Assembly: GCA_900550385.1 (NCBI GenBank)
Contig: URRZ01000043.1
Span: forward strand, 1 to 16,446
Source: an uncultured Coriobacteriaceae bacterium
GTDB taxonomy: Bacteria > Actinomycetota > Coriobacteriia > Coriobacteriales > Eggerthellaceae
Length of the DNA: 16,446 nucleotides
Reading direction: 5' to 3'
The translations under genes were made by a program, and so were the position numbers. Of this stretch, positions 1-6,206 are shown piece by piece. Below the pieces are notes generated by a model. The model saw nothing but the letters and a program-made list of their open reading frames with translations, did no database searches and was not told the DNA's origin. Numbering within the stretch: position 1 is the stretch's first letter; each line of letters opens with the position of its first letter.

Positions 1-55
1 GAGCGGCGGTCTCCAAAACCGCATGTTGGGGGTTCGAGTCCCTCCTGGCCTGCCA
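1..55 (+). tRNA. trpT: tRNA-Trp (anticodon CCA), 5' end cut by window edge
   Basis: The anticodon arm is complete: 5-bp stem gcggt/accgc closing the loop ctccaaa, with anticodon CCA at 13-15. A T-arm with the ttcgagt loop follows, then the acceptor 3' strand, discriminator G and a genomically encoded CCA at 53-55. The D-arm and the acceptor 5' strand lie outside the window. A tRNA-Trp just before secE-nusG is a common actinobacterial arrangement, which supports the identity. Confidence 0.93.
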
Positions 56-58
56 GCT

Positions 59-107
59 TGCTTTTTTGATGAGCAGCTTGGGTTCAGGTTGCTTTTTGAG
101 CAGCTTG
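59..107 (+). repeat. Short direct repeat in the tRNA-secE spacer
   Basis: Two near copies of a T-run followed by gagcagcttg lie about 27 nt apart (gcttttttga + gagcagcttg at 59-80; gctttttgagcagcttg at 91-107). The second copy forms the left arm of the hairpin at 99-120. It looks like a local tandem duplication within the spacer. Confidence 0.5.
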
Positions 108-125
108 AAGTCAAGCTGCTTGTTT
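99..125 (+). terminator. Putative intrinsic terminator after tRNA-Trp
   Basis: A perfect 9-bp stem (agcagcttg / caagctgct) with an aagt loop is followed by tgttt. It would separate the tRNA transcript from secE. The T-tract is short, so it could instead be a processing hairpin or an incomplete terminator allowing read-through into secE. Confidence 0.5.
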
Positions 126-171
126 GACGTTTAGACGAAAGCGAAAACCCCGTAAGGGCGAAGGAAATCAG

Positions 172-591
172 ATGGCTCAGAAATCCAAAACACAGCGCGC
201 GAAGGCATCTGCGGCTCGCGCTGCGCGTAAAGAGGCTCGCAAGGTCGCCGACGAGGCGCTGGAGTCTCAGCCCAATGCGGAGGCCGCTGTCGAAGAAACG
301 CCGAAGAAGCGCGTCTTCGGCTTCCTCAAGAAGAAGTCCGAAGATGGATCGAAGGGCGCGGTGAAGTCCGAGAAGAAGGACAACGCCCCTGCCAAGAAGA
401 AAAAGAAGAACGGCTTTTTGAGCAACGTCCGCTCCGAGATGAAGCGCGTCACGTGGCCCACGAAGCAGGAAGTGCTTCGCTGGAGCGTCGTGGTCGTGTG
501 CGCTCTGCTGTTCTTCGGCGTCTGCGTCGCCGTGCTCGACAACTTCATCATCACCCCGGTCTTGGTGGGGATTTCCGGATTGGGGGCGTAA
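172..591 (+). CDS. secE: Preprotein translocase subunit SecE
   Basis: SecE is the small essential subunit of the SecYEG translocon in the cytoplasmic membrane and clamps SecY. The 139-residue product has a long Lys/Ala/Glu-rich cytoplasmic N-terminus (about 1-85), the family signature EMKRVTWPTKQEV at 89-101, and one C-terminal membrane segment at about 105-125. This is the single-span form typical of Gram-positives and actinobacteria. ATG 172 is chosen because AAGGAA lies 7 nt upstream; an in-frame TTG at 124 has no ribosome site and would add 16 residues overlapping the spacer hairpin. nusG starts 6 nt after the stop, so the two are probably co-transcribed. The charged N-terminal extension is long for the family but is commonly seen in high-GC Gram-positives. 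Confidence 0.93.
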   Translation: MAQKSKTQRAKASAARAARKEARKVADEALESQPNAEAAVEETPKKRVFGFLKKKSEDGSKGAVKSEKKDNAPAKKKKKNGFLSNVRSEMKRVTWPTKQEVLRWSVVVVCALLFFGVCVAVLDNFIITPVLVGISGLGA

Positions 592-597
592 AGCATC

Positions 598-1128
598 ATG
601 TCCAAGAAATGGTATGTCCTCCACACCTACTCCGGCTACGAGAACAAGGTGAAGTCCGCGCTCGAGTCGCGCGTCGAGACCATGGGCCTCGAGAACAACG
701 TGTTCGCCATCGAGATCCCGACCGAGATGGTCACCGAGATCAAGGAAGGCGGCCGTCGCGTCGAGAGCGAGAAGAAGGTCTTCCCGGGCTACGTGCTCGT
801 CCGCATGGAGCTTGACGATCGCAGCTGGGCCGCCGTGCGCAACACGCCCGGCGTGACCGGGTTCGTGGGCAGTGATGGCAAACCCGCCCCGCTCACCCGC
901 GACGAGTACAACAAGATCATGAAGCGCACCAGCCGCCAGGCGCCGCGCAAGACCTCCAGCAGCCTGGAGGTGGGGCAGTCCGTCAAGGTCGTCTCCGGTG
1001 TGTTCGTCGATTTCGAAGGCGTGGTCGCCGAGGTCTCGCCGGAATCCGGCAAGGTCAAGGTGATGGTGTCGATCTTCGGGCGCGAGACGCCCGTCGAGCT
1101 CTCGTTCAACGAGGTCGCCAAGATTTAG
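598..1128 (+). CDS. nusG: Transcription termination/antitermination factor NusG
   Basis: NusG binds RNA polymerase at the clamp and couples it to Rho or to the ribosome. The 176-residue product has the NGN domain (WYVLHTYSGYENKV at the start, KVFPGYVLVRM near residue 60) and a C-terminal KOW domain beginning at about residue 125, ending with the usual FGRETPVELSFNEVAKI-like tail. The KOW loop reads SGVF where most homologues have DGPF; this is a mild substitution at the face that meets S10 or Rho. It follows secE by 6 nt with only a weak ribosome site, consistent with translational coupling. Length and order (secE-nusG-rplK-rplA) are standard. Confidence 0.96.
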   Translation: MSKKWYVLHTYSGYENKVKSALESRVETMGLENNVFAIEIPTEMVTEIKEGGRRVESEKKVFPGYVLVRMELDDRSWAAVRNTPGVTGFVGSDGKPAPLTRDEYNKIMKRTSRQAPRKTSSSLEVGQSVKVVSGVFVDFEGVVAEVSPESGKVKVMVSIFGRETPVELSFNEVAKI

Positions 1129-1235
1129 CAGACTGCGGCAAGGCGATGCGCCCGACGTGGACCGGGGCTTCTCGCGTCGCCGCCGTGTCGATAGTTTGAT
1201 GTACAGGTATCCAATTCAGCTGAAAGGACAGTTCG

Positions 1236-1724
1236 ATGGCTGAAAAGAAAGTCACCGGCTTTGTGAAGCTCCAGATTCCCGCTGGCGCCGCAAACCCGGC
1301 TCCGCCGGTCGGCCCCGCGCTGGGCGCGCAGGGCGTCAACATCATGCAGTTCTGCCAGGCGTTCAACGCGCAGACCGCCGACCAGTCCGGCACCATCATC
1401 CCTGTGGAGATCACCGTCTACGAGGACAAGACCTTCACCTTCGTGTGCAAGACCCCGCCCGCCGCGTTCCTGATCAAGGAGAAGCTGGGCATCAAGAGCG
1501 GCTCCGGCATCCCGCAGCTGCAGGCGGTCGGCACCCTCACCGAGGACCAGCTCCGCGAGATCGCCGAGGTCAAGATGCCCGACCTGAACGCCAACACCAT
1601 CGAGGCCGCCATGGAGATCATCGCCGGCACGGCCCGCAGCATGGGCGTTCGCATCGAGGGCCGCGAGATGAAGAAGAAGTACGTGGCGTCCAAGAAGGTC
1701 GCCGCGATGCTGGCCGGGAACTAG
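1236..1724 (+). CDS. rplK: 50S ribosomal protein L11, with C-terminal extension
   Basis: L11 forms the base of the L7/L12 stalk with 23S helices 43/44 and is needed for stringent-factor activation. The N-terminal domain shows KLQIPAGAANPAPPVGPALG and the C-terminal domain contains the conserved IIAGTARSMGV near residues 128-138. The protein is 162 residues, whereas the family is usually about 140-145. The surplus is a basic tail (residues 142-162, starting at GREMKKKYV) beyond the normal end. The start is supported by GAAAGGA about 8 nt upstream. It lies 107 nt after nusG, which leaves room for a leader or promoter, and is separated from rplA by an unusually long structured gap. Confidence 0.96.
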   Translation: MAEKKVTGFVKLQIPAGAANPAPPVGPALGAQGVNIMQFCQAFNAQTADQSGTIIPVEITVYEDKTFTFVCKTPPAAFLIKEKLGIKSGSGIPQLQAVGTLTEDQLREIAEVKMPDLNANTIEAAMEIIAGTARSMGVRIEGREMKKKYVASKKVAAMLAGN

Positions 1725-1726
1725 CC

Positions 1727-1754
1727 GTTTCGACGTTCTGACGAACGTCGAAAC
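1727..1754 (+). promoter_or_regulatory. Perfect 12-bp hairpin just after rplK stop
   Basis: Arms gtttcgacgttc and gaacgtcgaaac are exact complements around a tgac loop, beginning 2 nt after the rplK stop codon. No T-run follows, so it is not a standard intrinsic terminator. It could protect the rplK 3' end, act as a processing site, or form part of a regulatory leader for rplA. Confidence 0.6.
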
Positions 1755-1770
1755 TAGCTGCCGCTGCGGC

Positions 1771-1865
1771 TTCCTCTGGCACCGGATCTTCGCACGATCC
1801 CAAGGGCTCGCGTACCGTAGTACGCTTCGCCCTTGCGATCCCGCGAATCTCCGGCACCAGAGAAA
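1771..1865 (+). repeat. Long nested imperfect palindrome between rplK and rplA
   Basis: The two halves of this roughly 95-nt stretch pair in several blocks about one centre near 1818: ctctgg/ccagag at the ends, ccgga/tccgg inside, ttcgc/gcgaa, caagggc/gcccttg, and gcgtac/gtacgc around a cgta loop. Each block is an exact complement, with small internal loops between. The span 1801-1835 alone is a strong hairpin. It may be a folded mRNA leader or a palindromic repeat insertion; the sequence alone does not decide. Confidence 0.65.
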
Positions 1866-1926
1866 CCCTCGCTGTCGTTACGAACGACAAGGGAGATTAA
1901 GTAAGGTGCCCGATCTTTCGATCGGG
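1866..1926 (+). promoter_or_regulatory. Candidate L1-type autoregulatory leader of rplA
   Basis: Two further hairpins precede rplA. The first, 1866-1893, pairs ccct/aggg and gtcgtt/aacgac, separated by an asymmetric internal loop (cgct against a single a). The second, 1909-1926, pairs cccgatc/gatcggg around tttc. L1 is known to repress its own operon by binding mRNA that mimics its 23S site, which consists of two short helices with an asymmetric loop; the first hairpin has that outline. The assignment is by shape and position only; no base-by-base match to the L1 consensus was made. Confidence 0.35.
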
Positions 1927-1977
1927 AGTGGAAGAGCAAAGAAGCGCTCGCTACCTACCACGAAAGGAAATTGAGAA

Positions 1978-2688
1978 ATGGCCAAGAAGTCCAAGAGCTA
2001 TGTTGCGGCTGCCGAGAAGGTCGCCGAAACCCCCTACGCCCCGCTCGAGGCGTTCAAGCTGCTGAAGGAGATCGCGTTCGCGAACTTCGATGAGACCGTG
2101 ACCGTCGACTTCCGCCTGGGCATCGACACCCGCCAGGCCGACCAGCAGCTGCGCGGCACCGTGAGCCTGCCCAACGGCTCCGGCAAGACCGTGCGCGTCG
2201 CCGTGTTCGCCGAGGGCGCTGCCGCCGAGGCCGCCAAGGAGGCGGGCGCCGACATCGTGGGCACCGCCGAGCTGATCGAGCAGGTGCAGGCCGGCGAGTT
2301 CAACTTCGACGCCGCCGTCGCCACGCCCGACCAGATGGGCAAGGTCGGCCGCCTGGGCAAGATCCTGGGCCCCCGCGGCTTGATGCCGAACCCGAAGCTC
2401 GGCACCGTCACCACCGATGTGGCGAAGGCCATCAAGGAGCTGAAGGGCGGCCGCGTCGAGTACCGCGCTGACCGCTACGGCAACGCCCACGTGATCCTGG
2501 GCAAGGTGAGCTTCACCCCCGAGCAGCTGGCGGAGAACTACGGCACGGTCTACGACGAGATCCTGCGCATGAAGCCCGCCGCCGCCAAGGGCCGCTACGT
2601 GAAGTCGATCACCGTGGCCTCCACGATGAGCCCGGGCGTGCCGGTCGACTCGTCCGTGACCCGCGCTTACACGCAGGCTGCTGAATAA
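1978..2688 (+). CDS. rplA: 50S ribosomal protein L1
   Basis: L1 is the mobile-stalk protein that helps release E-site tRNA and typically represses its own operon. The 236-residue product has the family-typical start (MAKKSKSYVAAAEKV), the segment GKVGRLGKILGPRGLMPNPKLG near residues 121-142 characteristic of L1, and normal length. ATG 1978 has AAAGGA about 10 nt upstream. It is the last gene of the block, followed within 25 nt by an intrinsic terminator. The 253-nt gap upstream is atypical, because rplK and rplA are usually tens of bases apart. Confidence 0.97.
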   Translation: MAKKSKSYVAAAEKVAETPYAPLEAFKLLKEIAFANFDETVTVDFRLGIDTRQADQQLRGTVSLPNGSGKTVRVAVFAEGAAAEAAKEAGADIVGTAELIEQVQAGEFNFDAAVATPDQMGKVGRLGKILGPRGLMPNPKLGTVTTDVAKAIKELKGGRVEYRADRYGNAHVILGKVSFTPEQLAENYGTVYDEILRMKPAAAKGRYVKSITVASTMSPGVPVDSSVTRAYTQAAE

Positions 2689-2712
2689 AGCCGACATCGA
2701 CTATCGACGAGG

Positions 2713-2743
2713 AAGGGCGTCTCGCATGGCGAGGCGCCCTTTT
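2713..2743 (+). terminator. Intrinsic terminator of the secE-rplA operon
   Basis: An 11-bp stem gggcgtctcgc / gcgaggcgccc (one T-G wobble) with a 3-nt loop is flanked by aa and tttt. Position and form fit a Rho-independent terminator for the upstream ribosomal genes. Confidence 0.85.
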
Positions 2744-2785
2744 CGCGTTTTCGGGGAGGGGGCGAATGTGTCCGCCTTGTGATCG

Positions 2786-2828
2786 TTGGTTGAAACATGC
2801 TGATTATTTCCGGGACGATTGGTATTCT
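2786..2828 (+). promoter_or_regulatory. Upstream motif and possible promoter of first NlpC/P60 gene
   Basis: The 11-mer ttggttgaaac at 2786-2796 also occurs upstream of the paralogous gene (4896-4906), at 108 and 109 nt from the respective start codons. A -10-like tattct lies at 2823-2828, but the 27-nt gap from TTGAAA is too long for a sigma-70 -35/-10 pair. The conserved motif may therefore be an activator site or part of a different promoter type. Confidence 0.4.
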
Positions 2829-2893
2829 ATTCAACGGTTGCCTTGAATCGGCTTACGCCGCTATGGGCGATCGGACAACGAGGAGGCTTAATC

Positions 2894-3961
2894 ATGGAAT
2901 ACACGAAGCACAACCCCCTCCGCGTTGCGGGAACGGCGGCCCTTTCCGCCGTGCTCGCCGTGGGCATCATGATGCCGGTCGCATCGCCGACCGAGGCGTA
3001 CGCGGATCCCACCGCCGCCGAGAAGCAGGCTGAGGCGCAATCGGTCCTCGCCTCGCTCAACTCCATGCAGGAAGAACTGGACCAGGCATCCAACAACTAC
3101 TACGCCGCTCTCGAGGAGCAGGAGCAGGCCCAGCAGAACATGGAGGATGCGCAGAAGCGCATCGACGAGGCGACCGACGAGATCGCCGGCCTCCAGGAGC
3201 GCTTGGGCGATCGCGCGCGTTCCATGTACCGCGGCGGCAGCGCCACCATCATCGACGTCTTGCTGGGTTCCGCGACGTTCTCCGAGTTCGTCACCAATTG
3301 GGACATGCTCGACAAGATGAACCAGAACGACACCGACCTGGTCAACCAGACCAAGGACCTGCGCCAGGAGATCGAGGACGAGAAGGCGGTCTACGCCGAG
3401 CAGGAGCAGGTGGCCGCCCAGAAAGCCGAGGAAGCCAAGCAGATCAAGGATGAGGCCGAGGCCACCGTCGCCGAGATGCAGGCGACCTACGACAACCTTT
3501 CCGCCGAGGCGGAGGAGCTGCTCGAGCAGGAGCGCGCCGCGCAGCAGGCCGCCGAGGAAGCTGCGGCGCAGCAGGTGGTCAACGACGCCGTCGCCAGCGT
3601 GCCCTCGTCCCCCAGCTATTCCGAACCCGCTTACAACGCGGTCACCGGCAACGCCGCCGTCGACCGCGCCTACAGCTACATCGGCAACGCCGAGTACGTG
3701 TGGGGCGCATGCAGCCCTGGCGCCTTCGACTGCTCCGGCTTCGTGGCGTACTGCCTGACCGGCAGCTACAGCCGCTTGGGCACCACCTACACGTTCCTGG
3801 GTTGGCCGCATGTGAGCGACCCGCAGCCGGGCGACGTCGCCGTGAACGAGAGCCACTGCGGCATCTACATCGGTAACGGCCAGATGATCCACTGCGCCAC
3901 CTACGGCGTGGGCGTCATCATCGGCCCGGTGCAAAGCGGCATGGTGTTCGTGCGCTACTAG
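2894..3961 (+). CDS. Secreted coiled-coil NlpC/P60 peptidoglycan endopeptidase
   Basis: This 355-residue exported hydrolase probably cuts stem-peptide bonds in peptidoglycan during growth or division. An N-terminal signal peptide (hydrophobic core about 11-30) has a likely cleavage after AYA near residue 36. Residues about 40-240 are a long Glu/Gln/Ala-rich coiled coil with a PcsB-like stretch (RARSMYRGGSATIIDVLLGS). The C-terminal NlpC/P60 domain (about 255-355) has catalytic Cys280 in DCSGF, His321 and a polar third position at His333. ATG 2894 is chosen for its GAGGAGG site; an in-frame upstream start lacks one. PcsB/CwlO/RipC-type proteins are typically activated through their coiled coils by FtsEX, so that partner is inferred. 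A paralogue lies at 5005-6063, beyond map. Confidence 0.9.
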   Translation: MEYTKHNPLRVAGTAALSAVLAVGIMMPVASPTEAYADPTAAEKQAEAQSVLASLNSMQEELDQASNNYYAALEEQEQAQQNMEDAQKRIDEATDEIAGLQERLGDRARSMYRGGSATIIDVLLGSATFSEFVTNWDMLDKMNQNDTDLVNQTKDLRQEIEDEKAVYAEQEQVAAQKAEEAKQIKDEAEATVAEMQATYDNLSAEAEELLEQERAAQQAAEEAAAQQVVNDAVASVPSSPSYSEPAYNAVTGNAAVDRAYSYIGNAEYVWGACSPGAFDCSGFVAYCLTGSYSRLGTTYTFLGWPHVSDPQPGDVAVNESHCGIYIGNGQMIHCATYGVGVIIGPVQSGMVFVRY

Positions 3962-3987
3962 GCACTCGGCACGACCAGAGGATCGAC

Positions 3988-4019
3988 GGGGCCCTGTCCG
4001 CAGGGCCCCTCTTCATTTT
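3988..4019 (+). terminator. Intrinsic terminator after first NlpC/P60 gene
   Basis: A perfect 9-bp stem ggggccctg / cagggcccc with a tccg loop is followed by a T-rich tail (tcttcatttt). It sits 26 nt after the hydrolase stop and isolates it from map. Confidence 0.8.
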
Positions 4020-4080
4020 CAGCAAGAGAACCGGGCCTTGGAGGGGCTCTAGGCATCCGGTGCGAGAAAGGATGGCGGCC

Positions 4081-4854
4081 ATGCCCATCTTCCTGAAGTC
4101 CACGGCGCAGATCGAAGCGATGAAGGAGGCCGGGCGCCTTTCCGCGAAAGCCTTGCGCCTGGTGGGCGAGCATTGCAGGCCGGGCGTGAGCACGCTCGAG
4201 CTTGACGAGATCGCCGAGACGGTCATCCGCGAGGAGGGAGGGGTTCCGGCCTTCAAAGGCTACGGGGGATTCCCCGGGAGCATCTGCGCGTCGATAAACG
4301 AGCAGATCGTACACGGCATCCCATCGGCGAAAGCCGTGCTGAAGGACGGGGACATCATCTCCATCGACACAGGCGCCATCGTCGATGGCTGGGTGGGCGA
4401 CAACGCCTGGACGTTCCCCGTGGGGAAGGTCGCGCCCGGGGTCGAGCGGCTGCTGAAGACGGGGGAGAAGTGCATGTGGGCCGGCATCGAGGCGGCACGG
4501 CCCGGCAACCGCATGGGCGATTTGGGGCATGCGGTCCAATCGGTGGCCGAGGCGGCCGGCTACGGCGTCGTGCGCGATTACGTTGGGCACGGCGTGGGGC
4601 GCGAGATGCACGAGGAACCCAACGTCCCGAACTACGGGCGCAGGCATCGGGGGATCGAGCTCGTCGAGGGCATGGTGATCGCGATCGAGCCGATGATCAA
4701 CGCCGGCACCCACCGCACGCGCCCCATGGCGGATGGCTGGCTGGTGTGCACGCGCGACGGGAAGCCGTCGGTGCATTTCGAGAAGACCGTCGCGATAACC
4801 GCCGACGGCCCGGTCCTGCTCACCGTCGAAGAAGGGCATGTCCGCCCGGTGTAG
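4081..4854 (+). CDS. map: Type I methionine aminopeptidase
   Basis: This cytosolic dinuclear-metal enzyme removes the initiator methionine from nascent proteins. The 257-residue product has all five metal ligands: Asp96, Asp107 (spacing of 11, as in the family), His170 in GHGVGREMHEEP, Glu203 in AIEPMI and Glu234 in FEKTVAIT. The substrate-site His78 in VHGIP is also present. ATG 4081 is preferred because AGAAAGGA lies 9 nt upstream; ATG 4072 overlaps that site. There is no N-terminal zinc-finger or SH3-binding extension. In many bacteria map sits in the secY-adk-map ribosomal cluster; here it is a single gene between two NlpC/P60 paralogues, so the genome may hold another copy. No clear terminator follows within the next 150 nt. 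Confidence 0.95.
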   Translation: MPIFLKSTAQIEAMKEAGRLSAKALRLVGEHCRPGVSTLELDEIAETVIREEGGVPAFKGYGGFPGSICASINEQIVHGIPSAKAVLKDGDIISIDTGAIVDGWVGDNAWTFPVGKVAPGVERLLKTGEKCMWAGIEAARPGNRMGDLGHAVQSVAEAAGYGVVRDYVGHGVGREMHEEPNVPNYGRRHRGIELVEGMVIAIEPMINAGTHRTRPMADGWLVCTRDGKPSVHFEKTVAITADGPVLLTVEEGHVRPV

Positions 4855-4895
4855 GCGAGCATTCGACGCGAAGCCGATAGGCGGGAAGTGTGCAT

Positions 4896-4937
4896 TTGGT
4901 TGAAACTCGCTTCGCGCGGCGCCGGTAGGTGTACCCT
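4896..4937 (+). promoter_or_regulatory. Upstream motif and possible promoter of second NlpC/P60 gene
   Basis: The motif ttggttgaaac (4896-4906) is the same 11-mer found before the first paralogue. A weak -10-like taccct at 4932-4937 lies 73 nt before the start codon (71 nt for the tattct of the other gene). The rest of the two upstream regions has diverged except for cgaggaggct at the ribosome site. Confidence 0.4.
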
Positions 4938-5004
4938 AGACGGCGGTATGTATTCGAATCAAACGCGCCACTCAAATGCACTACCGTAAAAGCGAGGAGG
5001 CTCT

Positions 5005-6063
5005 ATGGAGGGGCTTACGCACCATCCATTCCGAACCGTCGCAGTAGCGGGTCTTTCCGCGGTCCTGGCCGCGGGCATCATGGTTCCTGTCACCGGCACC
5101 GGCAGCGCGTGGGCCGATCCCACATCGGCAGAAATCCAGGCGGAGGCGCAATCCGTCCTCGCGTCGCTCGAGGCGCAGCAGGCGCAGCTCGACGCCGCTT
5201 CCGAAGACTATTACACGGCCCTTGAGGAGCAGGAGGCCGCCCAGCAGAAGATGGACGAGGCGCAGCAGCGCATCGAGGAGGCCGAAGACGAGATCGTCGA
5301 CCTCCAAGGCCGCCTGAGCGACCGCGCGCGCTCCATGTACCGCGACGGAACGTCGACGATGATCGACGTCCTTCTGGGCGCGACGTCCTTCAGCGAGTTC
5401 GCCACCAACTGGGACCTTCTGGGCAAGCTCAACCAAAACGATGCCGACCTGGTCGAGCAGACCAAGCAGCTCCGCCAGGAGATCGAGGAGGAGAAGGCGG
5501 TCTACGCCGAGCAGGAGCAGGTTGCCGCCGACAAGGCAGAGGAGGCCGGGCGCATCAAGGACGAGGCGGAGGCGACCGTCGCCAGCATGCAGGCGACCTA
5601 CGACGGCCTTTCCGCCGAGGCGGCCGCCTTGGTCGAGCAGGAGCGCCAGGCGCAGCTGGATGCCGAAACCGCGGCGGCGGACCAGGTGGTCCAGGATGCC
5701 ACATCCAACGTGTCCGGCGGCTACGAGCCCCCCTACAACGCGGTGACGGGCAACTCCATCGTCGATCGCGCCTACCAATGGGTCGGCAACGCCGAATACG
5801 CGTTCGGCGCCTGCGAGCCGGGCAAGTTCGACTGCTCGGGATTCGTCTCCTATTGCGTCAGCGGCGGGTACAACCGCCTGGGGAGCACCGGCACGTTCCT
5901 GGGATGGAACCAGGTGAGCGACCCGCAGCCGGGCGACATCGCGGTGAATTCGGGCCATTGCGGCATCTACATCGGCGGCGGCCAGATGATCCACTGCGCC
6001 GACTACGGCATCGGCGTCGTTGTGGGCCCGGTCCAGGGCGGCATGGTGTTCGTCAGGCCGTAA
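5005..6063 (+). CDS. Secreted coiled-coil NlpC/P60 peptidoglycan endopeptidase (paralogue)
   Basis: This 352-residue paralogue of the 2894-3961 product has the same architecture. It has a signal peptide with likely cleavage after AWA (about residue 37), a PcsB-like coiled coil (RARSMYRDGTSTMIDVLLGA, then LRQEIEEEKAVYAEQEQVAA, near-identical to the first copy), a short linker and a C-terminal NlpC/P60 domain. Catalytic Cys277 is in DCSGF, with His318 and His330. ATG 5005 is fixed by GAGGAGG 5 nt upstream. The main differences are in the signal peptide, the linker (a shorter SGGYEPP) and the catalytic-domain surface. This suggests an old duplication with divergence, possibly giving separate roles in division versus elongation; the roles are inferred. 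A strong terminator follows. Confidence 0.9.
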   Translation: MEGLTHHPFRTVAVAGLSAVLAAGIMVPVTGTGSAWADPTSAEIQAEAQSVLASLEAQQAQLDAASEDYYTALEEQEAAQQKMDEAQQRIEEAEDEIVDLQGRLSDRARSMYRDGTSTMIDVLLGATSFSEFATNWDLLGKLNQNDADLVEQTKQLRQEIEEEKAVYAEQEQVAADKAEEAGRIKDEAEATVASMQATYDGLSAEAAALVEQERQAQLDAETAAADQVVQDATSNVSGGYEPPYNAVTGNSIVDRAYQWVGNAEYAFGACEPGKFDCSGFVSYCVSGGYNRLGSTGTFLGWNQVSDPQPGDIAVNSGHCGIYIGGGQMIHCADYGIGVVVGPVQGGMVFVRP

Positions 6064-6095
6064 GGCTTCCGCAACCGCCCATATCACGCGCAAGG

Positions 6096-6130
6096 AAGGC
6101 GCGCATGCCCGACGGCGTGCGCGCCTTTTC
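6096..6130 (+). terminator. Intrinsic terminator after second NlpC/P60 gene
   Basis: A 14-bp stem aaggcgcgcatgcc / ggcgtgcgcgcctt (one wobble) with a cgac loop is followed by tttt within 6126-6129. The minus-strand side ends in a weaker cttcctt, so it might also back up termination of murJ from the other direction. Confidence 0.85.
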
Positions 6131-6154
6131 GCATTGCGGCGAATCGTTGCGTTC

Positions 6155-6199
6155 AAAACGAGCCTATGCCCGAGTTCCGGGAAGCCGGAGGGCGATAGG
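6155..6199 (-). terminator. Possible intrinsic terminator of murJ
   Basis: Read on the minus strand, an imperfect stem starts 7 nt after the murJ stop: ctatcgccc pairs with gggcatag with one bulge, and ccgg/ccgg pairs inside. It is followed by ctcgtttt. The stem is interrupted, so strength is uncertain. Confidence 0.4.
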
Positions 6200-6206
6200 G
6201 GAGGTG

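Noticed and set aside
1951..2697. Minus-strand open frame over rplA
   Set aside because: Perfect shadow of the L1 gene with no independent signals.
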